Below are positions 7,501 through 14,470 of a DNA stretch of 16,826 nucleotides, piece by piece. Each line of letters opens with the position of its first letter. Within the stretch, counting starts at the first letter, position 1. The position numbers were made by a program, and so were the translations under genes. Origin of the DNA: Rifleibacterium sp035352635 (GTDB lineage Bacteria; Muiribacteriota; Ozemobacteria; Ozemobacterales; Ozemobacteraceae); the NCBI GenBank assembly GCA_035352635.1, contig DAOPYA010000093.1:1-16826 (forward strand), given 5' to 3'. The notes beneath the pieces are model-generated. The model ran no database searches. It was not told the origin of the DNA and saw only the letters and a list, made by a program, of their open reading frames with translations.

Positions 7501-8909
7501 TTTTTCTCTCCTGGGAGGATTATCTCGGCAAATCGCCCCTCGGCCTCAGCCAGAATTGTTCCATCTGGAAGAATTACCGAGGCCCGGGCAAAATACATAT
7601 TCTTTCGTTGCCCGACCAGGGTGGCGGCAAACTTCAGCGGCACACCGATCGGAGTTGGCTTGAGGTATCTGATCTGCATGTCAGCTGTCACAACCGTAAG
7701 CTCATTCTTGGCACCCATAACTGCGTAACCCATAGCTTCATCCATGAGGGTGCAGAGTATGCCGCCATGCACAATGCCTGCATAACTCTGATAGGCCGGG
7801 CCGGGCGCCCATGTGAACGAGCAGGTGTGCCCTTCTACGTGCTTTTTGACCGGAATATGCAGCCCGCTGCTGTTACGTGGCCCGCAGACAAAACAATGGT
7901 CGTTATCGATCAGGTTGAGCCGTGACAGGTTGCGGCGCTCGATCTGCCGGCGCCCGACGTTGAGAGCTTCGGCAATTTCGGGTCGGGAAATGGCAATCGG
8001 AGTTGTAAGAGAGGCTCGTTCATAAACAAGAACGTTATGTCGTTCGAGTCTGGTTTTTAAGGTTTCGAGGCTTGGCACTTCAAAGGCGCGGTGACTGGGG
8101 TCGCCGGTTAGAACGGGCAGGCTGCCCAGATCGTTGAGCCCGTGCTCGACCAGCTCGGGAAAACGGTGGAAGAGGTGCGGTGGCAACGAAATGTGATGAA
8201 CCGGAAATACCTCACGCAAACTACCAATGGCTTTCTGTATGGATGCAAAGGGCAAGGGCGGTCGGTCGGGCATGCTGCACGCCGGGGAGGGCTGAAATGG
8301 AACCAACCTGACATCTTGAAGCAGCGGGTCAGCGGTGCAGAATCTGCCGATCTCGGCGATGAAATTCAGGCGTTCTTCTTCGCTTTCGCCGATTCCGACG
8401 ACAAATCCGAGAGAGTAGGGGATGCCGGAATTATGCAACCCTTCGATGAAAGCTTTCCCAGCGCTTGGATTTCGGCCTCTTGAATGTTCAAGGGCCTCGC
8501 CTGGAGCAGAAAGCGTTGCGCACACCAGATTCAGGCGAAACGAACAGCCTGCGTTAGTGAAATTTTCGAGCGCAAAGGCATTAAGATAGCCGATCTCGAG
8601 CACCGGAAGCACTTTTGCTTCAAGCGCGATGCGGCATACTTCAAGAAGGTAGTCAGAGAAAGAGGTGAAACCGGCCTGGTGCAGGGCAATCTGAATGTGT
8701 GGAAAGTCCTGTGGGGATTCGCCGGCGATGAAAATAATCTCAGTCGCACCACGGCGTGCCAGATCTTCAACCTTTTCTTTAACCTCGGCGACCATAAGCA
8801 GGGGGCCGTCTTCGCGAAAAAACGAGCAATAACCGCAACTCTGATGACAGGTACGGGTCAGCTCGACGTATGAACTGAATATGTAAGATATTGAAACGCT
8901 GTTTGTCAT
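7497..8909 (-). CDS. CofG-like radical SAM protein fused to a hotdog thioesterase
   Basis: A 470-residue two-domain fusion. Residues 1-305 are a radical SAM enzyme with the 4Fe-4S motif CX3CX2C (C21, C25, C28; TCHQSCGYCSF). Further similarity to CofG, the F420-pathway deazaflavin synthase subunit, is seen in FFREDG, the glycine motif VVGIGESEEER (171-180), VPFQPSPACSM (203-213), SLPPHL (241-246) and HGLNDLGSLPVLTGDPSHR (256-274), followed by ETL...LVYER. Residues 306-335 are a helical linker. Residues 336-466 are a PaaI/4HBT-type hotdog thioesterase: CFVCGPRNSSGL (339-350), HGG (381-383), the catalytic-type acidic site LMDEAMG (388-394, D390), then VTADMQIRYLKPTP. Typical CofG lacks the second domain. 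The substrate is unknown, and no other F420 gene is in the window. The first Met that keeps frame is used; the ribosome site is weak. First gene of the minus-strand run. Confidence 0.85.
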   Translation of the reverse strand: MTNSVSISYIFSSYVELTRTCHQSCGYCSFFREDGPLLMVAEVKEKVEDLARRGATEIIFIAGESPQDFPHIQIALHQAGFTSFSDYLLEVCRIALEAKVLPVLEIGYLNAFALENFTNAGCSFRLNLVCATLSAPGEALEHSRGRNPSAGKAFIEGLHNSGIPYSLGFVVGIGESEEERLNFIAEIGRFCTADPLLQDVRLVPFQPSPACSMPDRPPLPFASIQKAIGSLREVFPVHHISLPPHLFHRFPELVEHGLNDLGSLPVLTGDPSHRAFEVPSLETLKTRLERHNVLVYERASLTTPIAISRPEIAEALNVGRRQIERRNLSRLNLIDNDHCFVCGPRNSSGLHIPVKKHVEGHTCSFTWAPGPAYQSYAGIVHGGILCTLMDEAMGYAVMGAKNELTVVTADMQIRYLKPTPIGVPLKFAATLVGQRKNMYFARASVILPDGTILAEAEGRFAEIILPGEKK

Positions 8910-9013
8910 GGCATAAACTTACCATAACCTTGAAAAAAAATAAATTCTGATAATTTTTTGGGAACCCGAAACGATCTTGCTGGTCAAACTGTACAAAATC
9001 AGGAGGCAACCCG
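8910..9013. promoter_or_regulatory. Divergent promoter region between the radical SAM run and the Bat operon
   Basis: This 104-nt AT-rich gap is the only one between divergent genes, so it should hold promoters for both runs. For the plus strand, GATAAT at 8949-8954 resembles a -10 box, but no -35 stands at the usual spacing (TTGAAA at 8930 is only 13 nt away). For the minus strand, TTGACC (reverse of about 8975-8980) resembles a -35, with no good -10. Boxes are guesses; the location is inferred from gene layout. Confidence 0.45.
9001..9006 (+). promoter_or_regulatory. Strong Shine-Dalgarno AGGAGG fixing the GTG start of the BatD-like gene
   Basis: A perfect AGGAGG stands 7 nt before the GTG at 9014. 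This supports that non-ATG start and suggests good initiation at the head of the operon. Confidence 0.8.
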
Positions 9014-10033
9014 GTGCGCAAAACAGGAATATATTATTTGCTGCTGTTGCTGATGGCCTGCTCGGCAAGCCTTTCAGCCCAGAACTTTTCTATTGAAGCC
9101 CAGGTTGATCGCGACCAGGTGGGTTTTGGTGAATCGTTAAGTCTGGTGCTGACTATTACTCAAAAATTAAATGCGGGCAATACACAGCGCATCAGTGTCC
9201 CGGCGGTCACAAAAATTCCGGGTTTTGATATCGCTTCGACCCGTAGCGCCCAAAGCACCAGATTCATCAACGGTGTAGGTGAGACCCAGAGCCAGATGCT
9301 TTACGAACTTGTTCCACAGCAGGCCGGCAAAGTTACCATTCCAGCCTTTTCATTTAAAGACCCCGAAGGCAACGAGCATACTACCAGGCCGCTTGAAATT
9401 ACGGTTCAACCACCCGAACCCGAGCCTGCCGAGCAACCAGCTGCGGCTAAATCGGCTGTTGAAACGGCAAAACCAGGTGATGGATTCTTTAATTGGATTC
9501 TTTATGTCGGGCTGGCGCTGGGCCTGGTTGTGGCCCTGCCGTTTGTTTATTATGCCTTCGCCGGCTTAACCGCGCGATCGGCAGGCGATGTCGCTGCCTC
9601 GGCAGCCGCTCAGACGATGGGTTCTCAGGCCGCAGATAAAGAGACCGGGCGGTCGGTTGGCACTGAAGATGCTGTTATTACCGGTGTAGTGGCCGAAACG
9701 CCGCCATTGCCCAGGCGTCAGGTCAATTTCAATAGTGCGGTTGATTCCTTGAAACGCCAGTTCCCTGATGCCGACCGTGACTTTTACCGCCATTATTTTG
9801 ACCTGTTCAGGGAAGCCGCCATGGCAAAGTCTGGCAGTTTGCGGGCCAATATGACCTCAGACGAACTTTTCAGGCAGATTTGTGTGCTGGCAGGCGGCGA
9901 AAGCATTACCCAGGCTGCACGCCGCCTTACGAATGATATCGATATGGTTATGTATGCCAATCAGGTGCCGGCCAGATCTTTTTCGGTGATCGATGCCGAT
10001 GCCCGCGAAATTATAAGAGTTATTAACGACTAA
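9014..10033 (+). CDS. batD: Short BatD-like membrane protein
   Basis: A 339-residue protein, shorter than usual BatD (often 500-600 residues). Residues 1-22 are a signal peptide, with cleavage likely after SLSA; LMAC (13-16) resembles a lipobox, so a lipoprotein is an alternative. Residues 24-132 are the BatD beta-domain (FSIEAQVDRDQVGFGESLSL; later LVPQQAGKVTIPAFSF and a typical LEITVQ end). A Pro/Ala-rich linker leads to a transmembrane helix at 158-184. The cytoplasmic tail (236-339) is helical, with MTSDEL (280-285) and a D-MVMYA motif (310-315), resembling the tail of the DUF4381-like protein in this operon. Bat proteins were linked to aerotolerance in Bacteroides; molecular function is unresolved. 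The GTG start is supported by AGGAGG. First gene of the eight-gene operon; moxR starts 12 nt after it. Confidence 0.8.
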   Translation: MRKTGIYYLLLLLMACSASLSAQNFSIEAQVDRDQVGFGESLSLVLTITQKLNAGNTQRISVPAVTKIPGFDIASTRSAQSTRFINGVGETQSQMLYELVPQQAGKVTIPAFSFKDPEGNEHTTRPLEITVQPPEPEPAEQPAAAKSAVETAKPGDGFFNWILYVGLALGLVVALPFVYYAFAGLTARSAGDVAASAAAQTMGSQAADKETGRSVGTEDAVITGVVAETPPLPRRQVNFNSAVDSLKRQFPDADRDFYRHYFDLFREAAMAKSGSLRANMTSDELFRQICVLAGGESITQAARRLTNDIDMVMYANQVPARSFSVIDADAREIIRVIND

Positions 10034-10034
10034 C

Positions 10035-10039
10035 GGGAG
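10035..10039 (+). promoter_or_regulatory. Shine-Dalgarno GGGAG deciding the moxR start
   Basis: GGGAG ends 6 nt before the ATG at 10046 but touches the upstream in-frame TTG at 10040. The ATG is therefore the better start. Confidence 0.7.
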
Positions 10040-10045
10040 TTGCCA

Positions 10046-11041
10046 ATGAACCAGTCACCAGAATTAACAAAAAGAATAGAAGAGGCAGGTTTGCTGATTG
10101 AAAAGCTGCGAACCCAGGCTCGAAAAGTTCTCGTCGGGCAGACCGACCTGCTCGAAAGCTTGATTCTTGCCCTGGTTTCTGATGGCCATATTCTGCTCGA
10201 AGGTGTGCCCGGCCTGGCAAAGACTCTGGCGATCAAGGCCCTGGCCCGCACAGTTAAAACAGGGTTTTCCCGCATTCAATTCACCCCTGATCTTTTGCCC
10301 GCAGACTTGATCGGCACCCGGATTTTTGACCAGCGAACTGCAGAATTCCAGACTCACAAGGGCCCGATTTTTTCTAATTTTGTTCTGGCCGACGAAATCA
10401 ACCGCGCCCCGGCCAAAGTGCAGAGCGCCCTGCTTGAATCCATGGAAGAACGCCAGATCACCATTGAACGCGAAACTTTTCACCTTCAGGAGCCCTTTCT
10501 GGTGCTGGCAACCCAGAACCCGATTGAGACCGAGGGTACCTATACTCTTTCAGAAGCCCAGGTTGACCGCTTTCTCTTCAAGGTCGTCGTTAAATACCCT
10601 TCATTTGAAGAAGAAAGGCTCATTGTTAAACGTATGGCCCTCGACGAAAAAAGCCACCAGATTAATGTCGTTGAACCTGTGCTCGACGCCGCCGGCATTA
10701 TTGAGCTGCGCCAGCTTGCCCGTGAGGTTTATGTCGACGACAAGATCGTCGAATATGTTCTGCGACTCGTCGATGCCACCCGAAATCCCGAAAAATACAA
10801 TCTGCCGCTGAAGAGCTATATTCGCTTCGGCGCTTCGCCCCGTGCCTCAATTTATCTGACACGTGCTGCACGCAGCCGGGCAATGGTCGCCGGGCGCGGT
10901 TTCGTCAAGCCTGATGACGTTAAGGCGGTTATGAACGAAATTCTGCGACACCGCATTATACCAACCTACGAAGCCGAAGCTGACGAAGTCGATTCAGACG
11001 AGATTGTCAGACGTATCCGGGAAGGAGTAGCGGTGCCCTGA
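10046..11041 (+). CDS. moxR: MoxR-family AAA+ ATPase
   Basis: A 331-residue cytoplasmic ATPase. MoxR proteins are thought to act as ATP-driven chaperones that mature or load metal into von Willebrand A partner proteins encoded beside them. Walker A is GVPGLAKT (53-60), Walker B is VLADEINR (113-120) and sensor 1 is ATQNP (155-159). The family stretch EGTYTLSEAQVDRF (163-176) follows. RFGASPRAS in the C-terminal lid carries the sensor-2-type arginine. Length is normal for the family. An in-frame TTG at 10040 is less likely because it leaves no ribosome-site spacing. The gene lies directly after batD and 19 nt before the DUF58 gene, the classic MoxR-DUF58 pairing. Confidence 0.95.
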   Translation: MNQSPELTKRIEEAGLLIEKLRTQARKVLVGQTDLLESLILALVSDGHILLEGVPGLAKTLAIKALARTVKTGFSRIQFTPDLLPADLIGTRIFDQRTAEFQTHKGPIFSNFVLADEINRAPAKVQSALLESMEERQITIERETFHLQEPFLVLATQNPIETEGTYTLSEAQVDRFLFKVVVKYPSFEEERLIVKRMALDEKSHQINVVEPVLDAAGIIELRQLAREVYVDDKIVEYVLRLVDATRNPEKYNLPLKSYIRFGASPRASIYLTRAARSRAMVAGRGFVKPDDVKAVMNEILRHRIIPTYEAEADEVDSDEIVRRIREGVAVP

Positions 11042-11060
11042 GGTGCCGCGCTGATCGAAC

Positions 11061-11951
11061 ATGCTGCCAAAAGAGCTGCTGAAAGAAGTTCGCCGTATTG
11101 AGATCAAGACGGGCCATCTCGTCGATTCTCTCTACTCTGGCGGCTACCGGTCGGTTTTCAAAGGGCGCGGTATCGAGTTCGCGGGTATTCGTGAGTATTA
11201 CCGTGGCGACGAATTCAGATCAATAGACTGGAAAGTCTCGGCACGCACCGGCAAGTTTCATGTGCGCGAGCACATAGAAGAAAGAGAGCTGCAGATGGTG
11301 GTTGCCCTCGATCTTTCGGCATCTATGGCCTTCGGCTCGGGCAGTCGCGAAAAGCGTGAGAGCGCTGTTGAATTCGCAGCTGCGATGAGCCTGGCAGCTG
11401 AACGCAATAACGACCGGGCCGGAGTCTGTCTGTTTACCGACCGCGTCGAAAAATTCATTCAACCGGCCAAAGGCAGAACGCACGTTCTGCGCCTGATCAG
11501 GGAACTATTATACTTCATTCCGGAACGGCGAAAAACTGACTTGCGTGCCGCGCTTGATTTTTTGAATGCAACTATTAATCGCCGTTCAATCGTTTTTCTG
11601 GTCACCGATGCCCTCGGAATCAATGATTTCGCACGGGAACTGAGAATAACCGCTGCCCGGCACGATCTGATAATGGTCATGGTTCGAGACCCTCGCGAAA
11701 TCGAACTGCCAGATGTCGGGTTGATCGAGGTCGAGAACCCCGAAACCGGCGAAGAAACCATCTTCGATACTTCTGATCGTCAGGCGGTGGCCGAACTGAC
11801 CAGCCATCAGAAACAGCTCGATGACGCCTTCGTTAAAACCTGCCGCCGCCTTGGAATCGACGTGATCAGGCTGATTGCCGGGGAGTCTGTAGTTAAACCT
11901 GTTTGCCAGCTTTTCTCTGAACGCGAGAGAAGAATGGCCAACCTTAAATAA
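11061..11951 (+). CDS. DUF58 / von Willebrand A-like protein
   Basis: A 296-residue cytoplasmic protein, the usual partner of MoxR. The DUF58 core spans 37-70 (GIEFAGIREYYRGDEFRSID, then WKVSARTGKFHVRE). It is followed by a VWA fold with an intact MIDAS metal site: DLSAS (84-88), the Thr at about 159 (KTDLRAAL) and the Asp in VTDAL (D183). There is no transmembrane helix. An in-frame TGA at 11052 rules out a longer start, but no good ribosome site precedes the ATG; translation may depend on coupling to moxR, whose stop is 19 nt upstream. DUF58 proteins are common in bat operons, and their biochemical role is unknown. Confidence 0.93.
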   Translation: MLPKELLKEVRRIEIKTGHLVDSLYSGGYRSVFKGRGIEFAGIREYYRGDEFRSIDWKVSARTGKFHVREHIEERELQMVVALDLSASMAFGSGSREKRESAVEFAAAMSLAAERNNDRAGVCLFTDRVEKFIQPAKGRTHVLRLIRELLYFIPERRKTDLRAALDFLNATINRRSIVFLVTDALGINDFARELRITAARHDLIMVMVRDPREIELPDVGLIEVENPETGEETIFDTSDRQAVAELTSHQKQLDDAFVKTCRRLGIDVIRLIAGESVVKPVCQLFSERERRMANLK

Positions 11952-11963
11952 GATGAGGTAAAA

Positions 11964-12839
11964 ATGAACAGTCTTAGAGGTATCACCCGAAAATTAGATG
12001 CCATGCTGCTGATGATCATTGCCGGCCTGATACTGGCCCTGGCCCTTTCATGGAATTATTATCAGAGCCGCAAAACGACCAGCGTTGAGAATGAAAACAT
12101 CGCTGCCAGCCTTCTGGCACACGGTCTGCCGGCCGAAGCCGCCGCGCTTCTTGAAGAAAACATCAGCCGGCAGCCTCTCTCAGAACGCAGCCAGAAACTT
12201 AGAAAGTCGCTTGTCGATATTTATATGAACGACCTCGGCAACTACGAAAAAGCTCTGGCTGAACTCGTTTATCTCAAAAATACTGCCGGCGATCAGCCAT
12301 TGGCAAGTGGCAGCGAAGAAAGGATCCGCTATTGTCTGAACCGCCTCGGCCGGGTCTACGACGCCGAACGCCTGCGCCTTTTCGCTTCCGGAGAAAACCC
12401 GGTGGTCAATAACGTGGCTTCTGATACGGTTGTTCGTTTTGGCAATCGGCACATGATCGGAATTGATGCCTTGCGTGCCCGTCTGAATGCCACAAAAACC
12501 TCGAGCGGCCCTTTAAGCCGTGCCGAAATTGATGCGGCAATCAGCGCCATGACCCAGGAAATGCTTTTGACCAGAGCCGCAGAGCGCGAAAATATCAAGA
12601 ATGACTCTGAATATCTGGCCCGGGTGAAACAATTTGAGAACAGCCTGGCGATCAGCGCTTATCTCAATAAACATGTTCTTAAAGATCGTAAGCTCGATGA
12701 ACAGCAGCGCCAACAGGCTCTTGCCGATGAAATAAACCGTCTGGCGCAGGCTGAAGCGATGCAGATTAACCGTGAGGTTATCAGTGCTGCTTTTCCAGAG
12801 ATTGCGTCGGCAACTTCTCAGGCCCCTTCAGGTGAATGA
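11964..12839 (+). CDS. Membrane-anchored protein with TPR-like and SurA-N-like regions
   Basis: A 291-residue protein of unknown function. A transmembrane helix lies at about 12-33, so the rest is most likely periplasmic. Residues 45-135 are helical with TPR-like spacing (AASLLAHGLPAEAAALLEEN; later NYEKALAELVYL). Residues 153-240 resemble the N-terminal chaperone domain of SurA/PpiD: a VVRFGNRHMIGIDALRARL start (like the V-NG-I family pattern), then EMLLTRAAERENIKNDSEYL. There is no parvulin isomerase domain, and the C-terminal 50 residues are charged and helical. GAGG at 11955-11958 stands 5 nt before the ATG, and the gene starts 12 nt after DUF58. Described bat operons do not usually hold such a gene at this place. 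The SurA link is by pattern and moderate. Confidence 0.7.
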   Translation: MNSLRGITRKLDAMLLMIIAGLILALALSWNYYQSRKTTSVENENIAASLLAHGLPAEAAALLEENISRQPLSERSQKLRKSLVDIYMNDLGNYEKALAELVYLKNTAGDQPLASGSEERIRYCLNRLGRVYDAERLRLFASGENPVVNNVASDTVVRFGNRHMIGIDALRARLNATKTSSGPLSRAEIDAAISAMTQEMLLTRAAERENIKNDSEYLARVKQFENSLAISAYLNKHVLKDRKLDEQQRQQALADEINRLAQAEAMQINREVISAAFPEIASATSQAPSGE

Positions 12840-12855
12840 TTTGAATCACTGCCGC

Positions 12856-12860
12856 GAGGA
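12856..12860 (+). promoter_or_regulatory. Shine-Dalgarno GAGGA deciding the start of the DUF4381-like gene
   Basis: GAGGA touches the TTG at 12861 but lies 6 nt before a second in-frame TTG at 12867, which makes the second the better start. Confidence 0.55.
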
Positions 12861-12866
12861 TTGAAC

Positions 12867-13463
12867 TTGCTGAAACAGGCAAATACAAAGCATAATGGTC
12901 TTGAACGCCTCAACGCATCGGCGACGGTTGCCGTTGCCTCGATGCCGGCCCTGCCGCCCGGCGAAGAGATATTTGATCTCATGCCTCCGCAGGGCATGGC
13001 GTATCCGTGGTTGCAGTTGCTGTGGCAGGCGGCCGGCGTTGTGCTGGCATTCTGGCTGCTCTGGCTTTTTTATCGCTGGCTGACCGAGCCGGTGCCCAGA
13101 ACCGTGAGAGTGCTGAATCAGAACCCCCAGAAACTTGCTTTGCGTGCGATTGAGCGCCTGAAGTTGTCACCGGTCTGGCAGCAACGGCAACTGAAAGAAA
13201 TCTGCGAAACCCTGGCCGGGGTTTTAAAAACCTATGCCCGCCAGGCCTATAAAATAGGTCTCGGTGCCTCTTCTACTTCTGACGAGCTGCTTGACAGTTT
13301 CGACAGGCAACCTGTTTCTGACGAGGTTGTCAGCCGGGTCAGACAATTTCTCGATACATGCGATCGGGTCAAATTCACCGGTGTTGCTGTGGTCGGGGTG
13401 GTTCCAGAAGATCTGGCAGACCAGCTTTCGGGTCTGGTCATGCATCAGGGGTGGCTGAAATGA
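12867..13463 (+). CDS. DUF4381-like single-pass membrane protein of the Bat operon
   Basis: About 198 residues from the TTG at 12867; a TTG two codons earlier (12861) is the alternative. A short N-terminal segment containing PALPPGEEIFDLMPP leads to a transmembrane helix (about WLQLLWQAAGVVLAFWLLWL). The cytoplasmic domain is helical: ALRAIERL, then LAGVLKTYARQAYKIGLGAS, then STSDELLDSF and a DRVKFTGV motif near the end. This is the layout of DUF4381 proteins found between DUF58 and BatA in many bat operons. The domain likely contacts MoxR or VWA partners (inference). The stop overlaps the batA start as ATGA. Confidence 0.78.
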   Translation: MLKQANTKHNGLERLNASATVAVASMPALPPGEEIFDLMPPQGMAYPWLQLLWQAAGVVLAFWLLWLFYRWLTEPVPRTVRVLNQNPQKLALRAIERLKLSPVWQQRQLKEICETLAGVLKTYARQAYKIGLGASSTSDELLDSFDRQPVSDEVVSRVRQFLDTCDRVKFTGVAVVGVVPEDLADQLSGLVMHQGWLK

Positions 13464-14470
13464 AATGGAACAGCCCCGAATTTATAATGCTTCTGGCTCT
13501 GATTCCTCTGGTTGCCTGGTATAAGCTCTATCTGGGCCGAACCCTGAAAAAGGGCGGGATTCGTTTTGCTCAGGCATTCTCGGGCAGCGATCTGAAGAAG
13601 AGTCTGCGGGTCAGATTGCTGTTTGTGCCTGATCTTTTGCGTCTCTGTGCCCTGTTGCTGCTGGTATTCGCCCTGATGCAACCCCAGTATGGCCAGGAAC
13701 ACGAGAGTGTCACCAGGCAGGGCATTGATATTATGATTGCCCTTGACGTTTCTGGCAGTATGGCCGCCGAAGACTTCAAGCCAGATCGCATCAGGGCCGC
13801 CCAGAAAATCACCGAAAACTTTATAAGCGGTATTACTGACCATCGCCTCGGCCTGGTAGTGTTCGCCGGCCTGGCGCTAACCCAATGCCCCTTAACCATT
13901 GATTATGGCGTGGTGACGGAATTGTTGCGGCGCACCAGCCTTGGCATGCTGAAATACGATGGTACTGCTATCGGTGATGCGATTATCAACGCTGTCTATA
14001 AATTCGCTTCCGATAACAGCGCAAAACGCGACAAAGTCGTGATTCTGCTCAGTGATGGAGAAAACAACTCTGGCTTCGACCCGCATGAAGCCGCAAAAAT
14101 AGCCGCTGAAAAAGGGGTTCGGGTTTATACTATCGGGGTAGGCAGCCTTGAAGGCGCTCCGGTTCCGGTTTATCAGCAAGGCCAGAAGTTTTACGCCCGC
14201 AACAATGATGGTTCTCTCTACATACCTAAAATCGATGAACAGCTGATGAAAGATATTGCCTTCATCACTCGGGGCCACTATTTCAGGGCCACCGATAATC
14301 AGGCCCTCGAAGAAATTTACAAAACCATCGCAACCCTCGAAAAGGGCAAAATCGACGTGAACCGCACTATTCAATATTCTGAGCGCTTCTACTGGTTCCT
14401 GGCACCAGCGTTCCTGGTGCTGATGATCGAAATATACCTGCGCAGCCGGGTTTTCCAGAGGTTGTTCTGA
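13460..14470 (+). CDS. batA: BatA: membrane-anchored von Willebrand A protein
   Basis: A 336-residue inner-membrane protein with transmembrane helices at about 7-24, 54-74 and 313-330. The VWA domain lies between the second and third. Its MIDAS metal site is complete: DVSGS (96-100), Thr in YDGTAIGDA (T169) and Asp in LLSDGEN (D199). The extended hydrophobic start and PQYG after the second helix are typical of BatA. The ATG overlaps the preceding stop by 4 nt (ATGA). An open frame exists upstream to 13358, but it runs inside the previous gene and has no ribosome site. The gene overlaps batB by 1 nt. Assignment to A rather than B rests on order and length. Confidence 0.92.
   Translation: MKWNSPEFIMLLALIPLVAWYKLYLGRTLKKGGIRFAQAFSGSDLKKSLRVRLLFVPDLLRLCALLLLVFALMQPQYGQEHESVTRQGIDIMIALDVSGSMAAEDFKPDRIRAAQKITENFISGITDHRLGLVVFAGLALTQCPLTIDYGVVTELLRRTSLGMLKYDGTAIGDAIINAVYKFASDNSAKRDKVVILLSDGENNSGFDPHEAAKIAAEKGVRVYTIGVGSLEGAPVPVYQQGQKFYARNNDGSLYIPKIDEQLMKDIAFITRGHYFRATDNQALEEIYKTIATLEKGKIDVNRTIQYSERFYWFLAPAFLVLMIEIYLRSRVFQRLF

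Noticed and set aside
7231..7728. Plus-strand 165-codon open frame
   Set aside because: It lies antisense to the small conserved gene and the thioesterase domain, both of which have clear protein patterns and good starts.
10064..10483. Minus-strand 139-codon open frame inside moxR
   Set aside because: Antisense shadow of the Walker A and B coding region, with no recognisable protein features.
13358..13459. Longer N-terminus for BatA
   Set aside because: The extension runs inside the DUF4381-like gene; the ATG at 13460 overlapping the stop gives the normal BatA N-terminal helix.
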